Shown piece by piece: positions 7,993 to 18,458 of a stretch of 64,000 nucleotides of DNA. The notes below the pieces were generated by a model. That model had not been told where the DNA came from. It saw only the letters and a list, made by a program, of their open reading frames with translations, and ran no database searches. The DNA lies in the NCBI RefSeq assembly GCF_042679605.1, contig NZ_JBHTMU010000001.1:186001-250000 (forward strand), in the 5' to 3' direction. A program made the translations under genes and the position numbers. Source of the DNA: Litorisediminicola beolgyonensis. GTDB lineage: Bacteria > Pseudomonadota > Alphaproteobacteria > Rhodobacterales > Rhodobacteraceae. Within the stretch, counting starts at the first letter, position 1. Each line of letters begins with the position of its first letter.

Positions 7993-9441
7993 TCATTCCG
8001 CCGCGAGTTTCTGGCCGCGCCGCGCCTCGGAGGCGCCGAGCGGAAAGACCTTGGCCGGGTTCAGGAGCCAGTTCGGGTCGAACACGTCCTTCACCGCCAT
8101 CTGCAGGTCCAGATCGTCCGGCGCGTATTGATCCGCCATCAGGTCGCGTTTCTCGATCCCCACCCCGTGCTCGCCGGTCAGGCAGCCGCCGACCTCGACG
8201 CAGAGCCGCAGGATGTCGGCGCCCATCGCCTCGCATTTCTCGAGCTCGCCGGGGGTGTTGGCGTTGTAGAGGATGAGCGGGTGCATGTTGCCGTCGCCCG
8301 CGTGGAACACGTTGGCGACGCCGAGGCCGTATTCATCGGCCAGCTCGCCGATGCGCTTGAGGACGCGCGGCAGTTCCGAGACCGGGATCGTGCCGTCGAG
8401 GCACATGTAGTCGTTGATCTGGCCCATCGCGCCAAAGGCCGATTTGCGGCCGAGCCAGATCCGGCCGGCCTCGTCGGCATCCTTGGCCTCGCGCATCTCG
8501 ACCGGATCATGGCGCCTGGCGACCTCCATGATCAGCCCGAGCTGGTGGTCGATCTCGGCCTCCGAGCCCTCGACCTCGACAATCAACAGCGCCTCGCACA
8601 TCGGGTAGCCTGCCTTGGCGAAGGCTTCGCAGGCCTCGATGCAGGGGCGGTCCATGAACTCGATCGCCACCGGAAGCACACCCGCCTTGATGATGTCGGA
8701 CACGCAGGCGCCCGCCACCTCGTTCGAGGAGAAGCCCATCAGCACCGGGCGCGCGCCTTCGGGCTTGGGCAGGATGCGGAGTGTGGCCTCGGTCACGACG
8801 CCGAGCTGGCCCTCGGAGCCGCAGACGACGCCCAGAAGATCGAGCCCGCCCGCATCGAGATGCGCGCCGCCGAGCTCGACCACCGTGCCGTCCATCAGCA
8901 CCATGGTCACGCCCATCAGGTTGTTGGTGGTGACGCCGTATTTCAGGCAATGCGCGCCGCCCGAGTTCATCGCGATATTGCCCGCGATGGCGCAGGCGAG
9001 CTGCGAGGAGGGATCGGGCGCGTAGAAGAAGCCGTCCTGTTCGACCGCGCCGGTGACCGACAGGTTGGTTCGGCCGGTCTCGACCCGGATGAAGCGGTTG
9101 TCGTAATCGGTCTCGAGCACGCGGTTCATGCGCGCCACGCCGAGGATCACGCAATCGGCGGTCGGCAGCGCCCCGCCCGCAAGCGAGGTGCCGGAGCCGC
9201 GCGGGACAACCGGAACACCGGCCTCGTGGCAGATCCGGAGCGTCGTCGCGACCTCGTCGGTCGAGCTTGGCAGGACCACGGCCAGGGGCGGGCAGCGATA
9301 GGCGGTCAGCGCGTCGCATTCATAGGCGCGCGTCTCGGCCTCGTCGGAAATCACGGCGTCCTCTGGCAGGGCGCGGGACAGGCGCGCCACGATCTCGGCT
9401 TTGCGCGCGAGCACGGCGGCGTCGGGTTTCGGCATCTCCAT
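7993..9441 (-). CDS. glcD: Glycolate oxidase catalytic subunit GlcD
   Basis: A 482-residue FAD-linked oxidase (FAD_binding_4 plus FAD-oxidase_C domains) that oxidises glycolate to glyoxylate. Seen: VPRGSGTSLAGGALP for FAD binding, a second FAD segment IAMNSGGAHCLKYG, and C-terminal HAGDGNMHP and LTGEHGVG motifs with catalytic His residues. First gene of the operon; GAGGAGG precedes the ATG. The divergent spacer to 9551 must hold its promoter; I could not identify a GlcC operator by eye. Confidence 0.96.
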   Translation of the reverse strand: MEMPKPDAAVLARKAEIVARLSRALPEDAVISDEAETRAYECDALTAYRCPPLAVVLPSSTDEVATTLRICHEAGVPVVPRGSGTSLAGGALPTADCVILGVARMNRVLETDYDNRFIRVETGRTNLSVTGAVEQDGFFYAPDPSSQLACAIAGNIAMNSGGAHCLKYGVTTNNLMGVTMVLMDGTVVELGGAHLDAGGLDLLGVVCGSEGQLGVVTEATLRILPKPEGARPVLMGFSSNEVAGACVSDIIKAGVLPVAIEFMDRPCIEACEAFAKAGYPMCEALLIVEVEGSEAEIDHQLGLIMEVARRHDPVEMREAKDADEAGRIWLGRKSAFGAMGQINDYMCLDGTIPVSELPRVLKRIGELADEYGLGVANVFHAGDGNMHPLILYNANTPGELEKCEAMGADILRLCVEVGGCLTGEHGVGIEKRDLMADQYAPDDLDLQMAVKDVFDPNWLLNPAKVFPLGASEARRGQKLAAE

Positions 9442-9550
9442 GGCGTGTCCTCCTCGGAGAGTAAGCTTAGGGTGACAGGGCCACGCTGACCACCGGATTC
9501 ACGTGCGGCACACTTGCACAACCGCGCGAAGACGGGCAGCACTTGGCGCC

Positions 9551-9961
9551 ATGGACTGGATCAAGATCGTACATCTTCTCTGCGTGATGGGCTGGATGAC
9601 CTCGATCTTCGCCGTGCCCCGCGCGCTGATCTACTGGAAGCGCGAATACGAGCGGCTGGGCGCGTTCGGACCCCTGGGCGATCTGACGATCCGGCTCTAC
9701 CGGTTCTCGGCGGGGCTTGGGGTGATCGCGCTCGGGACCGGCCTCTGGCTGGGCGGTCTCTGGGGGATGCCGGGCTGGGTGTGGCTGAAGCTGGCGCTCG
9801 TTCTCTTGCTGGCCGGGCATTACGCCTGGACCGGGCGCCTGGTTCTGCGGGCCCGGCGCGGCGTCTTCACCGAGAGCGACCGCTACCTGCGCATCTTCAA
9901 CGAGATCAGCGTCTTCGGCGTGATCGCGATCCTCTGGGTCGTGGTCGCAAAGCCGTTCTGA
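9551..9961 (+). CDS. HemJ/CopD-like four-helix membrane protein
   Basis: A 136-residue integral membrane protein. It begins MDWIKIVHLLCVMGWM, with a conserved His in helix 1 and a PRALIYW motif, the pattern of HemJ-type protoporphyrinogen oxidase / CopD-like proteins. About four helices and full family length. The two genes after it are coupled; its stop shares a base with the next ATG (TGATG). Whether it has heme-biosynthetic activity is unproven. Confidence 0.72.
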   Translation: MDWIKIVHLLCVMGWMTSIFAVPRALIYWKREYERLGAFGPLGDLTIRLYRFSAGLGVIALGTGLWLGGLWGMPGWVWLKLALVLLLAGHYAWTGRLVLRARRGVFTESDRYLRIFNEISVFGVIAILWVVVAKPF

Positions 9962-10710
9962 TGGGCATGGAGCAGGGGCTCGCGGCATTGGGCTATTTCC
10001 AGCTTGCGGACTGGCTGGCGCTGATCCTGCTCGGGGTGGCCTGGATCGGGTCGGGCCTCCTGATCGAGCATCCGCCGGAGCGCCGCCGCTCGACCTCGTG
10101 GCTGATGGCCGGGTTCCGGCGCGAATGGATGCAGGTCTTCGTGGCGCGCGACCCGCGCATCTTCGACAGCCAGATCGTCGGCAATCTGCGGCAGGGCACC
10201 GCGTTCCTGGCCTCGGCCTCGATGATCGCCATCGGCGGGGGCTTCGCGCTGATCGGCAATGCCGACCTTTTGCGCGGGGTTGCGGCCGATCTGGTCAGCA
10301 CCGCGCCGCCGGTGGTGATCTGGGAGCTGAAGCTCCTTTTGATGCTGGTCTTCGCGGTCAATGCGTTCCTGAAATTTGTCTGGTCGCACCGGCTCTTCGG
10401 CTATTGCGCGGTGCTCATGGCGTCGGTGCCGAACGATCCGGCCGATCCCGGCGCCTATCCGCGCGCCGCGCAGGCGGGCGAGATCAACGTGACCGCGGCG
10501 CGGAGCTACAATCGCGGGCTGCGCTCGGTCTATTTCGGGATCGCCTCGGGGGCGTTTCTTGTCGGCACGCTGCCGCTGGTCCTCGCGACGCTGGCGACGC
10601 TGATCGTGGTGCTGCGGCGCGAGTTTGCCTCGGATTCGCGCGAAGTGCTTTTGAAAGCCGCTCCGACACGCAAGAGTGACGAGACGGCGCGGGGAGAAGG
10701 CGTAAGGTGA
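9961..10710 (+). CDS. DUF599 family membrane protein
   Basis: A 249-residue integral membrane protein with about four helices. DUF599-like features: an RREWM segment early, FLASASMIAIGG in helix 2, KFVWSHRLFGYCAV in the middle, and AARSYNRGLRSVYFGIA before the last helix. Role unknown. Translationally coupled to the HemJ-like gene upstream (TGATG) and to the secreted protein downstream. Confidence 0.8.
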   Translation: MGMEQGLAALGYFQLADWLALILLGVAWIGSGLLIEHPPERRRSTSWLMAGFRREWMQVFVARDPRIFDSQIVGNLRQGTAFLASASMIAIGGGFALIGNADLLRGVAADLVSTAPPVVIWELKLLLMLVFAVNAFLKFVWSHRLFGYCAVLMASVPNDPADPGAYPRAAQAGEINVTAARSYNRGLRSVYFGIASGAFLVGTLPLVLATLATLIVVLRREFASDSREVLLKAAPTRKSDETARGEGVR

Positions 10711-10715
10711 CTGAC

Positions 10716-11075
10716 ATGAAACGGATTCTCTTCTGCCTCCTCATGATCGCCGCGTCCGCGCATGCGTTGCGCGCCGACGAGGCGCGGGTGCTCGATGGCG
10801 AGGCCTCGAAGACCGGGATGGGCTGGCGGATCTCGGCGACCGTCCAGCATGCCGATACCGGCTGGGAGAATTACGCCGATGCCTGGCGGGCCGAGGATGT
10901 GTCGGGCAAGGTCCTGGGCACGCGCGAGCTTCTGCATCCGCATGTGCAGGAGCAGCCCTTCACGCGGTCGCTGTCCTCGGTGATGGTGCCCGACGGGACG
11001 CGCGAGCTGATTCTGCGCGCACGCTGCCATGAGCACGGCTGGTCCGAGCAGAGCTTTACCCTGACATTGCGCTGA
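10716..11075 (+). CDS. Small secreted protein, unknown function
   Basis: A 119-residue protein with a Sec signal peptide (MKRILFCLLMIAASAHALRA). The mature part looks like a small beta-rich domain (GWRISATVQHADTGWENYADAW) with a single Cys near the end. I chose ATG 10716 because AAGGTGA lies six bases upstream; a GTG at 10707 overlapping the previous stop is the alternative. Third gene of the three-gene membrane/secreted operon; function not recognised. Confidence 0.72.
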   Translation: MKRILFCLLMIAASAHALRADEARVLDGEASKTGMGWRISATVQHADTGWENYADAWRAEDVSGKVLGTRELLHPHVQEQPFTRSLSSVMVPDGTRELILRARCHEHGWSEQSFTLTLR

Positions 11076-11080
11076 GGCGC

Positions 11081-11102
11081 GCGGGCCGATTTTCCGGCCC
11101 GC
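11081..11102 (+). terminator. Hairpin between convergent genes
   Basis: Perfect 8-bp stem GCGGGCCG/CGGCCCGC with loop ATTTTC, starting 5 bp after the secreted-protein stop and 10 bp before the convergent VWA-like gene ends. Probably a bidirectional terminator, although it lacks a long T-tract. Confidence 0.6.
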
Positions 11103-11111
11103 TGTCCCGTG

Positions 11112-13154
11112 TCAGCGGCGGCCTTCGCGCAGCCAGGCGCCGACGGTCAGGCCCGAGGCCAGAAGCAGTACGAGCCATGCCGGGAGCACCGGCAATTGCC
11201 GCACATCGCGGGTCTCGTAGGCCTCGCGCGGGGTGAGACCGATCCAGCCGCGACCGGCGGCGGGGCGGCCTTCGCCCACGTCGCGCAAGGACGGCACGCC
11301 CGACGCCAGCCGCAGCACGCCGCCGCGCATCGTGTCAATCACGGGCTCCAGCGCGTCTCCGCTGGCGATGGTTTCCTCGAACTCGCGCGGCGCGGCGGGG
11401 CCAAGGCCGACAACGGCCTCTTCCTCGCCTTCCGCGAGACGATAGAGACCGATTTCGGGGCCGCGATAGAGCGCCTCGAAGCGGCCGGGAGAGACCTCGT
11501 CGAGCGTGATCTCCTCGGTCGTGCCGTCGGGGCGGGTCACGGTGACCGTGCCGACCTCTTCGGCGAGGGTGCGGCGGATGATGCGCATGGTCTGGCCGGT
11601 CGGTTCGGCCATCAGCGTCTCTTCCTCGAGCTCGGGCTCCTTCATCAACCAATGCGCGAGGCGGCGCAGGAGGTCGAGCTGCGGTCCCCCGCCCTCGTAG
11701 CCGCGCGACCAGAGCCAGGCCTGGTCCGAGGCCAGAAGCGCGACGCGGCCCTCGCCCTTGCGGTCGAGCACGAGAAGCGGGCGGTCGTCGATGCCGGACA
11801 TCACGACCTCGGTGTCCTCGCCCGGTGCGACCTCGATCTGGCGCAGCCAGCGGCCCCAGCTGTCTTCCCCGGCCAGACCAGAGGTGACCGGGTGACGCTC
11901 GCCCAGATCGGTGATCGCTGGGCGGAAGCCCTCGTCCACGACGCGCGCGGTGGGCGCGGCGGGCAGCACCTCGCCCAGGGGCGAGCGAAAGATCGAATCC
12001 GCCGAGGCGTAGTCGGGTCCCGCGGCGATCAGCACCGCGCCGCCCTGTTCGACATAGTTGCGGACGTTGTCGAGATAGATCGCGGGCAGGATGCCGCGCC
12101 GCTTGTAGCGGTCGAAGATGATCAGGTCGAAATCGTCGATCTTGTCGAGGAAGAGCTCGCGGGTCGGAAAGGCGATCAGCGACAGCTCGGTCACCGGAAC
12201 GCCGTCCTGCTTTTCTGGCGGGCGCAGGATGGTGAAATGCACGAGATCGACGGAGCTGTCGGATTTCAGGAGGTTGCGCCAGGTGCGCCCGCCCGCATGC
12301 GGCTCGCCCGAAACCAGAAGCACGCGCAGCCGGTCGCGGACGCCGTTGATCTGCACCAGCGCGGTGTTGTTGCGGTCGGTCAGCTCGCCCTCGGCCTCGG
12401 GCACGGTGAACTCGATCACGTTGAGACCGCCATGGGGCAGGGTGATCGGCAGGTCGAGATCCTCGCCGATGGGCAGGGTGAAGCGCTGCGGCTCGGCCCC
12501 GTCGACCGAGATGTCGAGCGGCGTGGTGGTGTCGCCCGGCGCGGCGCCGTCATCCTCGACGCGAAGCGTGAGCGTCACCGGCTCGCCCAGGATGGCGAAG
12601 GCAGGGGCGTTCTTGACGATGAGGCGGCGGTCCCAGTCGTCCTCCTGTCCGGTCAGAAGGAGATGCATGGGCGCGGGCAGGTCGGGGGCGCGTTCGAGAT
12701 CGTGCAGCCGGCCGTCCGACAAAAGCAGGATGCCCGCGATGCGGCCGCGCGGCTCTTCGGCCATCGCCTCGGTCAGCGCGGTCATCAGGAGCGTTCCGGC
12801 ATCGCCCTCGCCATCGCCGACCTCGATCCGGCGAAACTCGGTATTGGGGCGGGCGGCGAGCCGCGCCTCCAGCGTCTCGGCGGCCTCGTCGGTGACGCCC
12901 GCGCGTTCAGCGAGCGTTTGCGACGCGCTCTTGTCGACGACGAGAAGGACGATATCGGTGAGCGCCGCGCGGTCCTCTTCCTGGTAGGCGGGCTGCGCCA
13001 GCGCGGCGACAAGCACCAGCCCGGCCAGGGCGCGGAGCGCCCAGCCCGCGAGCCCGCGCCAGAGCGCCAGCACGATGCCGAGGATGGCGAGCGCGGCCAG
13101 CGCGCCGATGGCCACCCAGGGCAGGAGCGGATCGAAGACGATGGTGCCGGTCAT
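11112..13154 (-). CDS. Membrane-anchored VWA/GATase1-like protein
   Basis: A 680-residue protein, last gene of the MoxR operon. Two N-terminal helices (about 10-55), then VVDKSAS at 72-78, a DxSxS MIDAS-like motif (D74, S76, S78) of a von Willebrand A-type domain. A glutamine-amidotransferase-like Rossmann segment in the middle includes LIIFDRYKRRG and GGAVLIAAG, with no obvious catalytic Cys. A C-terminal helix closes it. Likely a periplasm-facing receptor partner of the MoxR ATPase. The ATG overlaps the preceding gene's stop (ATGA). Confidence 0.75.
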   Translation of the reverse strand: MTGTIVFDPLLPWVAIGALAALAILGIVLALWRGLAGWALRALAGLVLVAALAQPAYQEEDRAALTDIVLLVVDKSASQTLAERAGVTDEAAETLEARLAARPNTEFRRIEVGDGEGDAGTLLMTALTEAMAEEPRGRIAGILLLSDGRLHDLERAPDLPAPMHLLLTGQEDDWDRRLIVKNAPAFAILGEPVTLTLRVEDDGAAPGDTTTPLDISVDGAEPQRFTLPIGEDLDLPITLPHGGLNVIEFTVPEAEGELTDRNNTALVQINGVRDRLRVLLVSGEPHAGGRTWRNLLKSDSSVDLVHFTILRPPEKQDGVPVTELSLIAFPTRELFLDKIDDFDLIIFDRYKRRGILPAIYLDNVRNYVEQGGAVLIAAGPDYASADSIFRSPLGEVLPAAPTARVVDEGFRPAITDLGERHPVTSGLAGEDSWGRWLRQIEVAPGEDTEVVMSGIDDRPLLVLDRKGEGRVALLASDQAWLWSRGYEGGGPQLDLLRRLAHWLMKEPELEEETLMAEPTGQTMRIIRRTLAEEVGTVTVTRPDGTTEEITLDEVSPGRFEALYRGPEIGLYRLAEGEEEAVVGLGPAAPREFEETIASGDALEPVIDTMRGGVLRLASGVPSLRDVGEGRPAAGRGWIGLTPREAYETRDVRQLPVLPAWLVLLLASGLTVGAWLREGRR

Positions 13155-15925
13155 TGGCCCAGCCTGTCGAGCAGCGCAGGCACATGGACCTGGTCGGATT
13201 TGTAGTTCCCGGTCAGCACATGCATCACCAGATTGACCCCGAAGCGATAGGCGATCTCGCGCTGGCGCTCGCCGGAGAAGCCGCGCCCGAGACGGTTCAG
13301 CGGCAGGCCCGAGGCATCCGTCGCCCAGGCCCCGGCCCAGTCATTGCCGCCTATCACCACGGGGGTGACGTTGTCGTTGAGATTGCGGAAGGGCATGCCC
13401 TCGACCAGTTCGGCATCGGGCGGCGCGGCCTCAACCCAGACGTCGCGGCCGGTGTAGCGGCCGGGGAAATCCTGGAGCAGGTAGAAGGTCCGGGTCAGTA
13501 CATGATCCTGCGGCACGCGTTCGAGCGGCGGGATGTCGAGCGGCGCGGCCAGTTCCTGCAGCTTGCGGCCATTGGGCGAGGACGCGCCGTAGCTCGCGAT
13601 ATCGGCGTCGCGGGTGTCGAAGAGGATCATCCCGCCCGAGCGCAGGTAGGTGTTGAGCTTGGCATAGGCCTCGGCCGAGGGCGTGGGCTGGTCAGGGGTG
13701 ACCGGCCAGTAGAGGAGCGGGAAGAAGGCCAGCTCGTCGTTTTCCAGATCGACGCCCATCGGGGGCCCGGGTTCGACCGAGGTGCGGAAGAAGAGCGTGT
13801 CGGAGAGGCCCTTGAGCCCCGCGGCGGCCAGGTTGTCGATCTGGGTGTCGCCGGTCAGCACATGGGCGAGCGTCACGTCCGAGGTCGCGTCGATGGCGAA
13901 GGTGTCGTCCTGCGCCTGCGTGGGCGCGGGGACCGTGCCGAGCGCGAGGATCAGGGCCAGCGCCGCGGTCGCGGAACTGCTGGCCCGGGCGCCGCGCAGG
14001 CGACCGGAGAGGGCGAGCGAGGCCAGCACGTCGGCGAAGAGAAGAGCTATGGCGAGCGCCAGAAGGAACCCGGCCAGCGGGCGTTCCTCGGCGCGGGCGA
14101 GGCCCTCGACCGGGATCCGGTCGGGCCAGAGGGCGGGGCGCAGCTCGGTCTCGGCGGTGACGACGTTCCGCGCGAGGCTGCGCTCTTCGCCCTGGTAGAG
14201 GCCGGGACGCAGATCGGGACCGAGCGCGGCAGAGACCAGCATCTCGCCCGAGACACCGGGGAGCGCGTCGGCATCGCTCAGCTCGCCGAAGGCATCGAGC
14301 ACGCGGATCGGCTCCCATGTGGTGCCGGCCATGTCCTCGATCTCGGGCTGGGCGGGCATGGAGGAGACGGCGAGCCGTTCGAGCATCTGCACGAAGAGAC
14401 CCGAGAGCGGCAGCGAGGACCATTCGGCATTGGCGGTGACATGCACGAGCACCACCTGACCTGCACCCATGCGCTTGCGGGTGACGAGCGGCGTGCCGTC
14501 GGTCAGCTGCGCGATCACCCGGCTGGCGAGCGTCGGGTCGGGCTGGGCCATGACCTGCGCGGTGACGGTCACGTCCTCGGGCACCTCGAGGCCAAAGAAC
14601 GGGCTCTCGGCATCGAAGGGCGCAAGCGATTTGGGCTCGCCCCAGCTCATCGCACCGCCGACGCTGCGGCCGCCCGCGCGCAGGCGCACGGGCATGAGCG
14701 GGTCTTCGTCGTCGCGGCTGACCTCGCTGCCCGCCAGACGCGGACCGGCGAAGCGCAGAAGCATCCCGCCGCTTTCGATCCAGTCGGTCAGCGCCTCGGC
14801 CTCGCCGCCGAAGATGGTGGCGACATCGGCCAGGACGATCACGTCGGGATTGGCGGGGAGCACGTCGAGAATGCCGCCGCCGATCAGATCGGCGGTCGGC
14901 TCGAGCGCGCGCTCGAGATAGTGGAGCGGCGACAGCAGTTCGAGCCCTTCGCGGTCCTCGGTCCCGGCGATCAGCGCGACCTCGCGGCGGCGGAGCGAAT
15001 CGTCCGGCAGCGTGATGGCGCCCGCGCTCGAGGCGGCCTCGACCTCGAACCGGGTGACGCGGGCGCGCAGCTCGGCGGGCAGGTCGAGCGTGGCGGTGGC
15101 GGCGAGATCGTCGGCGGTGAAGGCCAGCGTGGCGCGGTCGAGCGTGGCGGGATTGCCCGCCGGGTCGAGACCCTGCGCCAGAACCGTGACCTCGCGGGCG
15201 ATCCCGTCCCGCAGGCGGCGCAGCGTCAGCGCCACTTCGCCATCCTCGAAACGCGCGGGATGCAGGCCGTAGAGCGGGCGCGGGCTTTCGAAGACTGTGA
15301 CGCGGCCGCGGTCTTCCAGCGTCGTCAGAAGCGCTTCGCGGCTGTCGCGTGCGAGCCCGTCGGAGAACCAGTAGCTGTCGAAGCCCTCGTCGGGCAGAAG
15401 CGCGGCGGCCTCGGCCATCATCTCGTCCGAGGGCTGCCAGGGCAGGGGGGCGAGACCGGTGAGCCGCGATTGCCAGGTGCCAGCCGCCTGGAATTGCGGG
15501 GCTTCGGGCGCGGTCAGGCGCAGGAGGGCGACGGGACGGTCCTGACGACCGGCCTCGGCCAGAAGCGCGTCGAGCGCGTCGATCCGGGACGACCAGTCAT
15601 TGGCCGAGGCCCAGCTCGCGTCCATGAGCACCAGAAGCGGCGCGGAGCCCGCGGCCTCGCCCTCGTCCTCGGGGTTCAGGATCGGACCGGCGAGGCCGAC
15701 GATCACCGCGGCGACGGCGAGCATCCTCAGAAGCAGGAGCCACCAGGGCGTGCGGTCGCTGACCTGTTCCTCGTCCTTGAGCCCCAGAAGCAGCGCGACG
15801 CCGGGAAAGAGCCGCCGGATCGGCGCGGGCGGCACCGCGCGCAGGATGATCCAGAGGATCGGCAGCGCCAGAAGGCCCAGGAGCAGCCAGGGCGCGGTGA
15901 AACCGAGAGGTCCGAGAACCGTCAT
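13151..15925 (-). CDS. BatA-like / DUF4159 membrane protein
   Basis: A 924-residue protein. It starts with a BatA-type N-terminal region (two helices; PWLLLGLLALPILWIILR and LLLLRMLAVAAVIVGLAGP). Next is a VWA-like segment with the degraded MIDAS motif LMDASWAS. Helices follow around 615-665, then a C-terminal DUF4159 domain (GLSDTLFFRTSVEPGPPMGVD onwards). Overlaps both neighbours by ATGA. In related bacteria such proteins accompany MoxR ATPase and DUF58 and are linked to envelope or chaperone-like functions, but no reaction is established. Confidence 0.82.
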   Translation of the reverse strand: MTVLGPLGFTAPWLLLGLLALPILWIILRAVPPAPIRRLFPGVALLLGLKDEEQVSDRTPWWLLLLRMLAVAAVIVGLAGPILNPEDEGEAAGSAPLLVLMDASWASANDWSSRIDALDALLAEAGRQDRPVALLRLTAPEAPQFQAAGTWQSRLTGLAPLPWQPSDEMMAEAAALLPDEGFDSYWFSDGLARDSREALLTTLEDRGRVTVFESPRPLYGLHPARFEDGEVALTLRRLRDGIAREVTVLAQGLDPAGNPATLDRATLAFTADDLAATATLDLPAELRARVTRFEVEAASSAGAITLPDDSLRRREVALIAGTEDREGLELLSPLHYLERALEPTADLIGGGILDVLPANPDVIVLADVATIFGGEAEALTDWIESGGMLLRFAGPRLAGSEVSRDDEDPLMPVRLRAGGRSVGGAMSWGEPKSLAPFDAESPFFGLEVPEDVTVTAQVMAQPDPTLASRVIAQLTDGTPLVTRKRMGAGQVVLVHVTANAEWSSLPLSGLFVQMLERLAVSSMPAQPEIEDMAGTTWEPIRVLDAFGELSDADALPGVSGEMLVSAALGPDLRPGLYQGEERSLARNVVTAETELRPALWPDRIPVEGLARAEERPLAGFLLALAIALLFADVLASLALSGRLRGARASSSATAALALILALGTVPAPTQAQDDTFAIDATSDVTLAHVLTGDTQIDNLAAAGLKGLSDTLFFRTSVEPGPPMGVDLENDELAFFPLLYWPVTPDQPTPSAEAYAKLNTYLRSGGMILFDTRDADIASYGASSPNGRKLQELAAPLDIPPLERVPQDHVLTRTFYLLQDFPGRYTGRDVWVEAAPPDAELVEGMPFRNLNDNVTPVVIGGNDWAGAWATDASGLPLNRLGRGFSGERQREIAYRFGVNLVMHVLTGNYKSDQVHVPALLDRLGQ

Positions 15926-16793
15926 CCATGTCCCCCGTCGAGCGCCCGCCAGAGCCAGAGCAGCGCCGATTGTGCGGTCTTGTCGGTGTGATGCGTCTCG
16001 AAGAGCCAGCCGGTGGCGCGCGCGAGCGTCTCGAGCCGCGCCTTGCGCTCGGCCAGACGGTCGAGATAGCGCGCGCGCAGGTCGCCGGCCTTCATGGTCT
16101 CATGGGCCAGTGTGCCGCCGACGCTCTGGAAGATCGTGCGGCCCTCGTAGGGAAAGACCTCTTCGGCGGGGTCGAGCACCTGGAAGATCACGCCGCGCAC
16201 GCCGCGATCGGCGGCCTTGGTCAGCGCGGCCTCCACCGGCGCGATGTCACCCATGAAATCCGACAGGAACAGCGCCCGCGCATGCGGGAGCATCCCGCGC
16301 GCCTCGGGGGCGGGGTAGTCCTCGGGGTCCTCGGTGGTGAAGGCCTCGGCCAGCCGCAGGATCTGGCGCTGCCCGCGCCGGGGCGGCAGCGTCCAGCCGG
16401 TCAGTCCGACACGTTCGCCGCCGCGAATGAGGAGCACCGCGACAGCGAGGGCGAGAAGCCCGGCGCGGTCGAACTTGGTTGGCAGCGCCTTGTCCGAGGA
16501 GAAGCGCATCGACGCGCCGGGATCGGACCAGAGAAGCACCGATTGCGCGATCTGCCATTCGCGGTCGCGCACGAATTGCGCATCGCCACGGGCCGAGCGG
16601 CGCCAGTCGATGGCGCGGTAGCTGTCGCCCGGCATGAGCGGGCGGTATTGCCAGAAATCGTCGCCGAGACCGGCGCGCCTCCGTCCGTGCTCGCCCAGAA
16701 GGACGGTGCCCGCAAGATGCTCCGCCCGCGCCAGGAGCGGCGGCAGGCGGGAGGCTTCCTCTTGCGCGCGTTGACGAAGGCGAAGGGGCTCTG

Positions 16794-16797
<4 letters not shown>
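15922..16797 (-). CDS. DUF58 domain protein
   Basis: A 291-residue protein. The DUF58 signature is clear: GRRRAGLGDDFWQYRPLMPG followed by AIDWRRSARGD at about 40-75. The C-terminal half has a VWA-like fold (LFLSDFMGDIAPVE). The GTG start at 16797 overlaps the moxR stop as GTGA; longer in-frame extensions read antisense to moxR and are not credible. Thought to be a substrate adaptor for the MoxR ATPase. Confidence 0.9.
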
Positions 16798-17798
<1,001 letters not shown>

Positions 17799-17831
17799 GA
17801 CAGCGCCTCTCTATCTGCTAGGTTGTAGAGC

Positions 17832-18458
17832 ATGACCATATCTTCCGAGCCGCAAATGGCAAAAGCAATGAGCACACAAAATTCCGTGACGCCGACGGCA
17901 GAGGGGATCGCCGCGGCCGCCCGGAAAGAGGGCAGGCGCGGGCTTCCGCCGGTCGAGAAATGGGACCCGCCGTTCTGCGGCGACCTCGACATGCGCATCG
18001 CCCGCGATGGCACGTGGTTCTATCTCGGCACGCCGATCGGGCGCTTCGGTCTGGTCAAGCTGTTCTCCTCTATCCTCAAGAAAGAAGGCGAGAATTACTT
18101 TCTCGTGACGCCGGTCGAGAAGGTCGGGATCACGGTCGAGGACGCGCCTTTCGTGGCCACGGATGTGGAGGCCGCGGGCGAAGGCGAGGATCAGGTGCTG
18201 ACCTTCACCACCCATGTCGGCGACGTCGCGGTCGCCGGGCCCGACCATCCGATCCGGGTCGAGCGCGACCCCGAGACCGGCGAGCCCTCGCCTTATGTGC
18301 TGATCCGCCGCAACCTCGAAGCGCTGATCGACCGCAAGAGCTTCTACCGGCTGGTCGAGCTTGGCGCGCATCACCCGCACGAAGGCGACAGCTGGTTCGG
18401 TCTCTGGTCGGGCGGCGCGTTTTTCCCGGTCATCCCCTCGGCGGAGTTGCCGGAATGA
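17832..18458 (+). CDS. DUF1285 family protein
   Basis: A 208-residue soluble protein; core KWDPPFCGDLDMRIARDGTW and GRFGLVKLFSSILKKEGENYFLVTPVEKVGI match DUF1285. Function unknown. The start is uncertain: in-frame ATGs also occur at 17856 and 17868, and none has a strong ribosome site. Only 33 bp separate it from the divergent moxR gene. Its stop overlaps the next start (ATGA). Confidence 0.85.
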   Translation: MTISSEPQMAKAMSTQNSVTPTAEGIAAAARKEGRRGLPPVEKWDPPFCGDLDMRIARDGTWFYLGTPIGRFGLVKLFSSILKKEGENYFLVTPVEKVGITVEDAPFVATDVEAAGEGEDQVLTFTTHVGDVAVAGPDHPIRVERDPETGEPSPYVLIRRNLEALIDRKSFYRLVELGAHHPHEGDSWFGLWSGGAFFPVIPSAELPE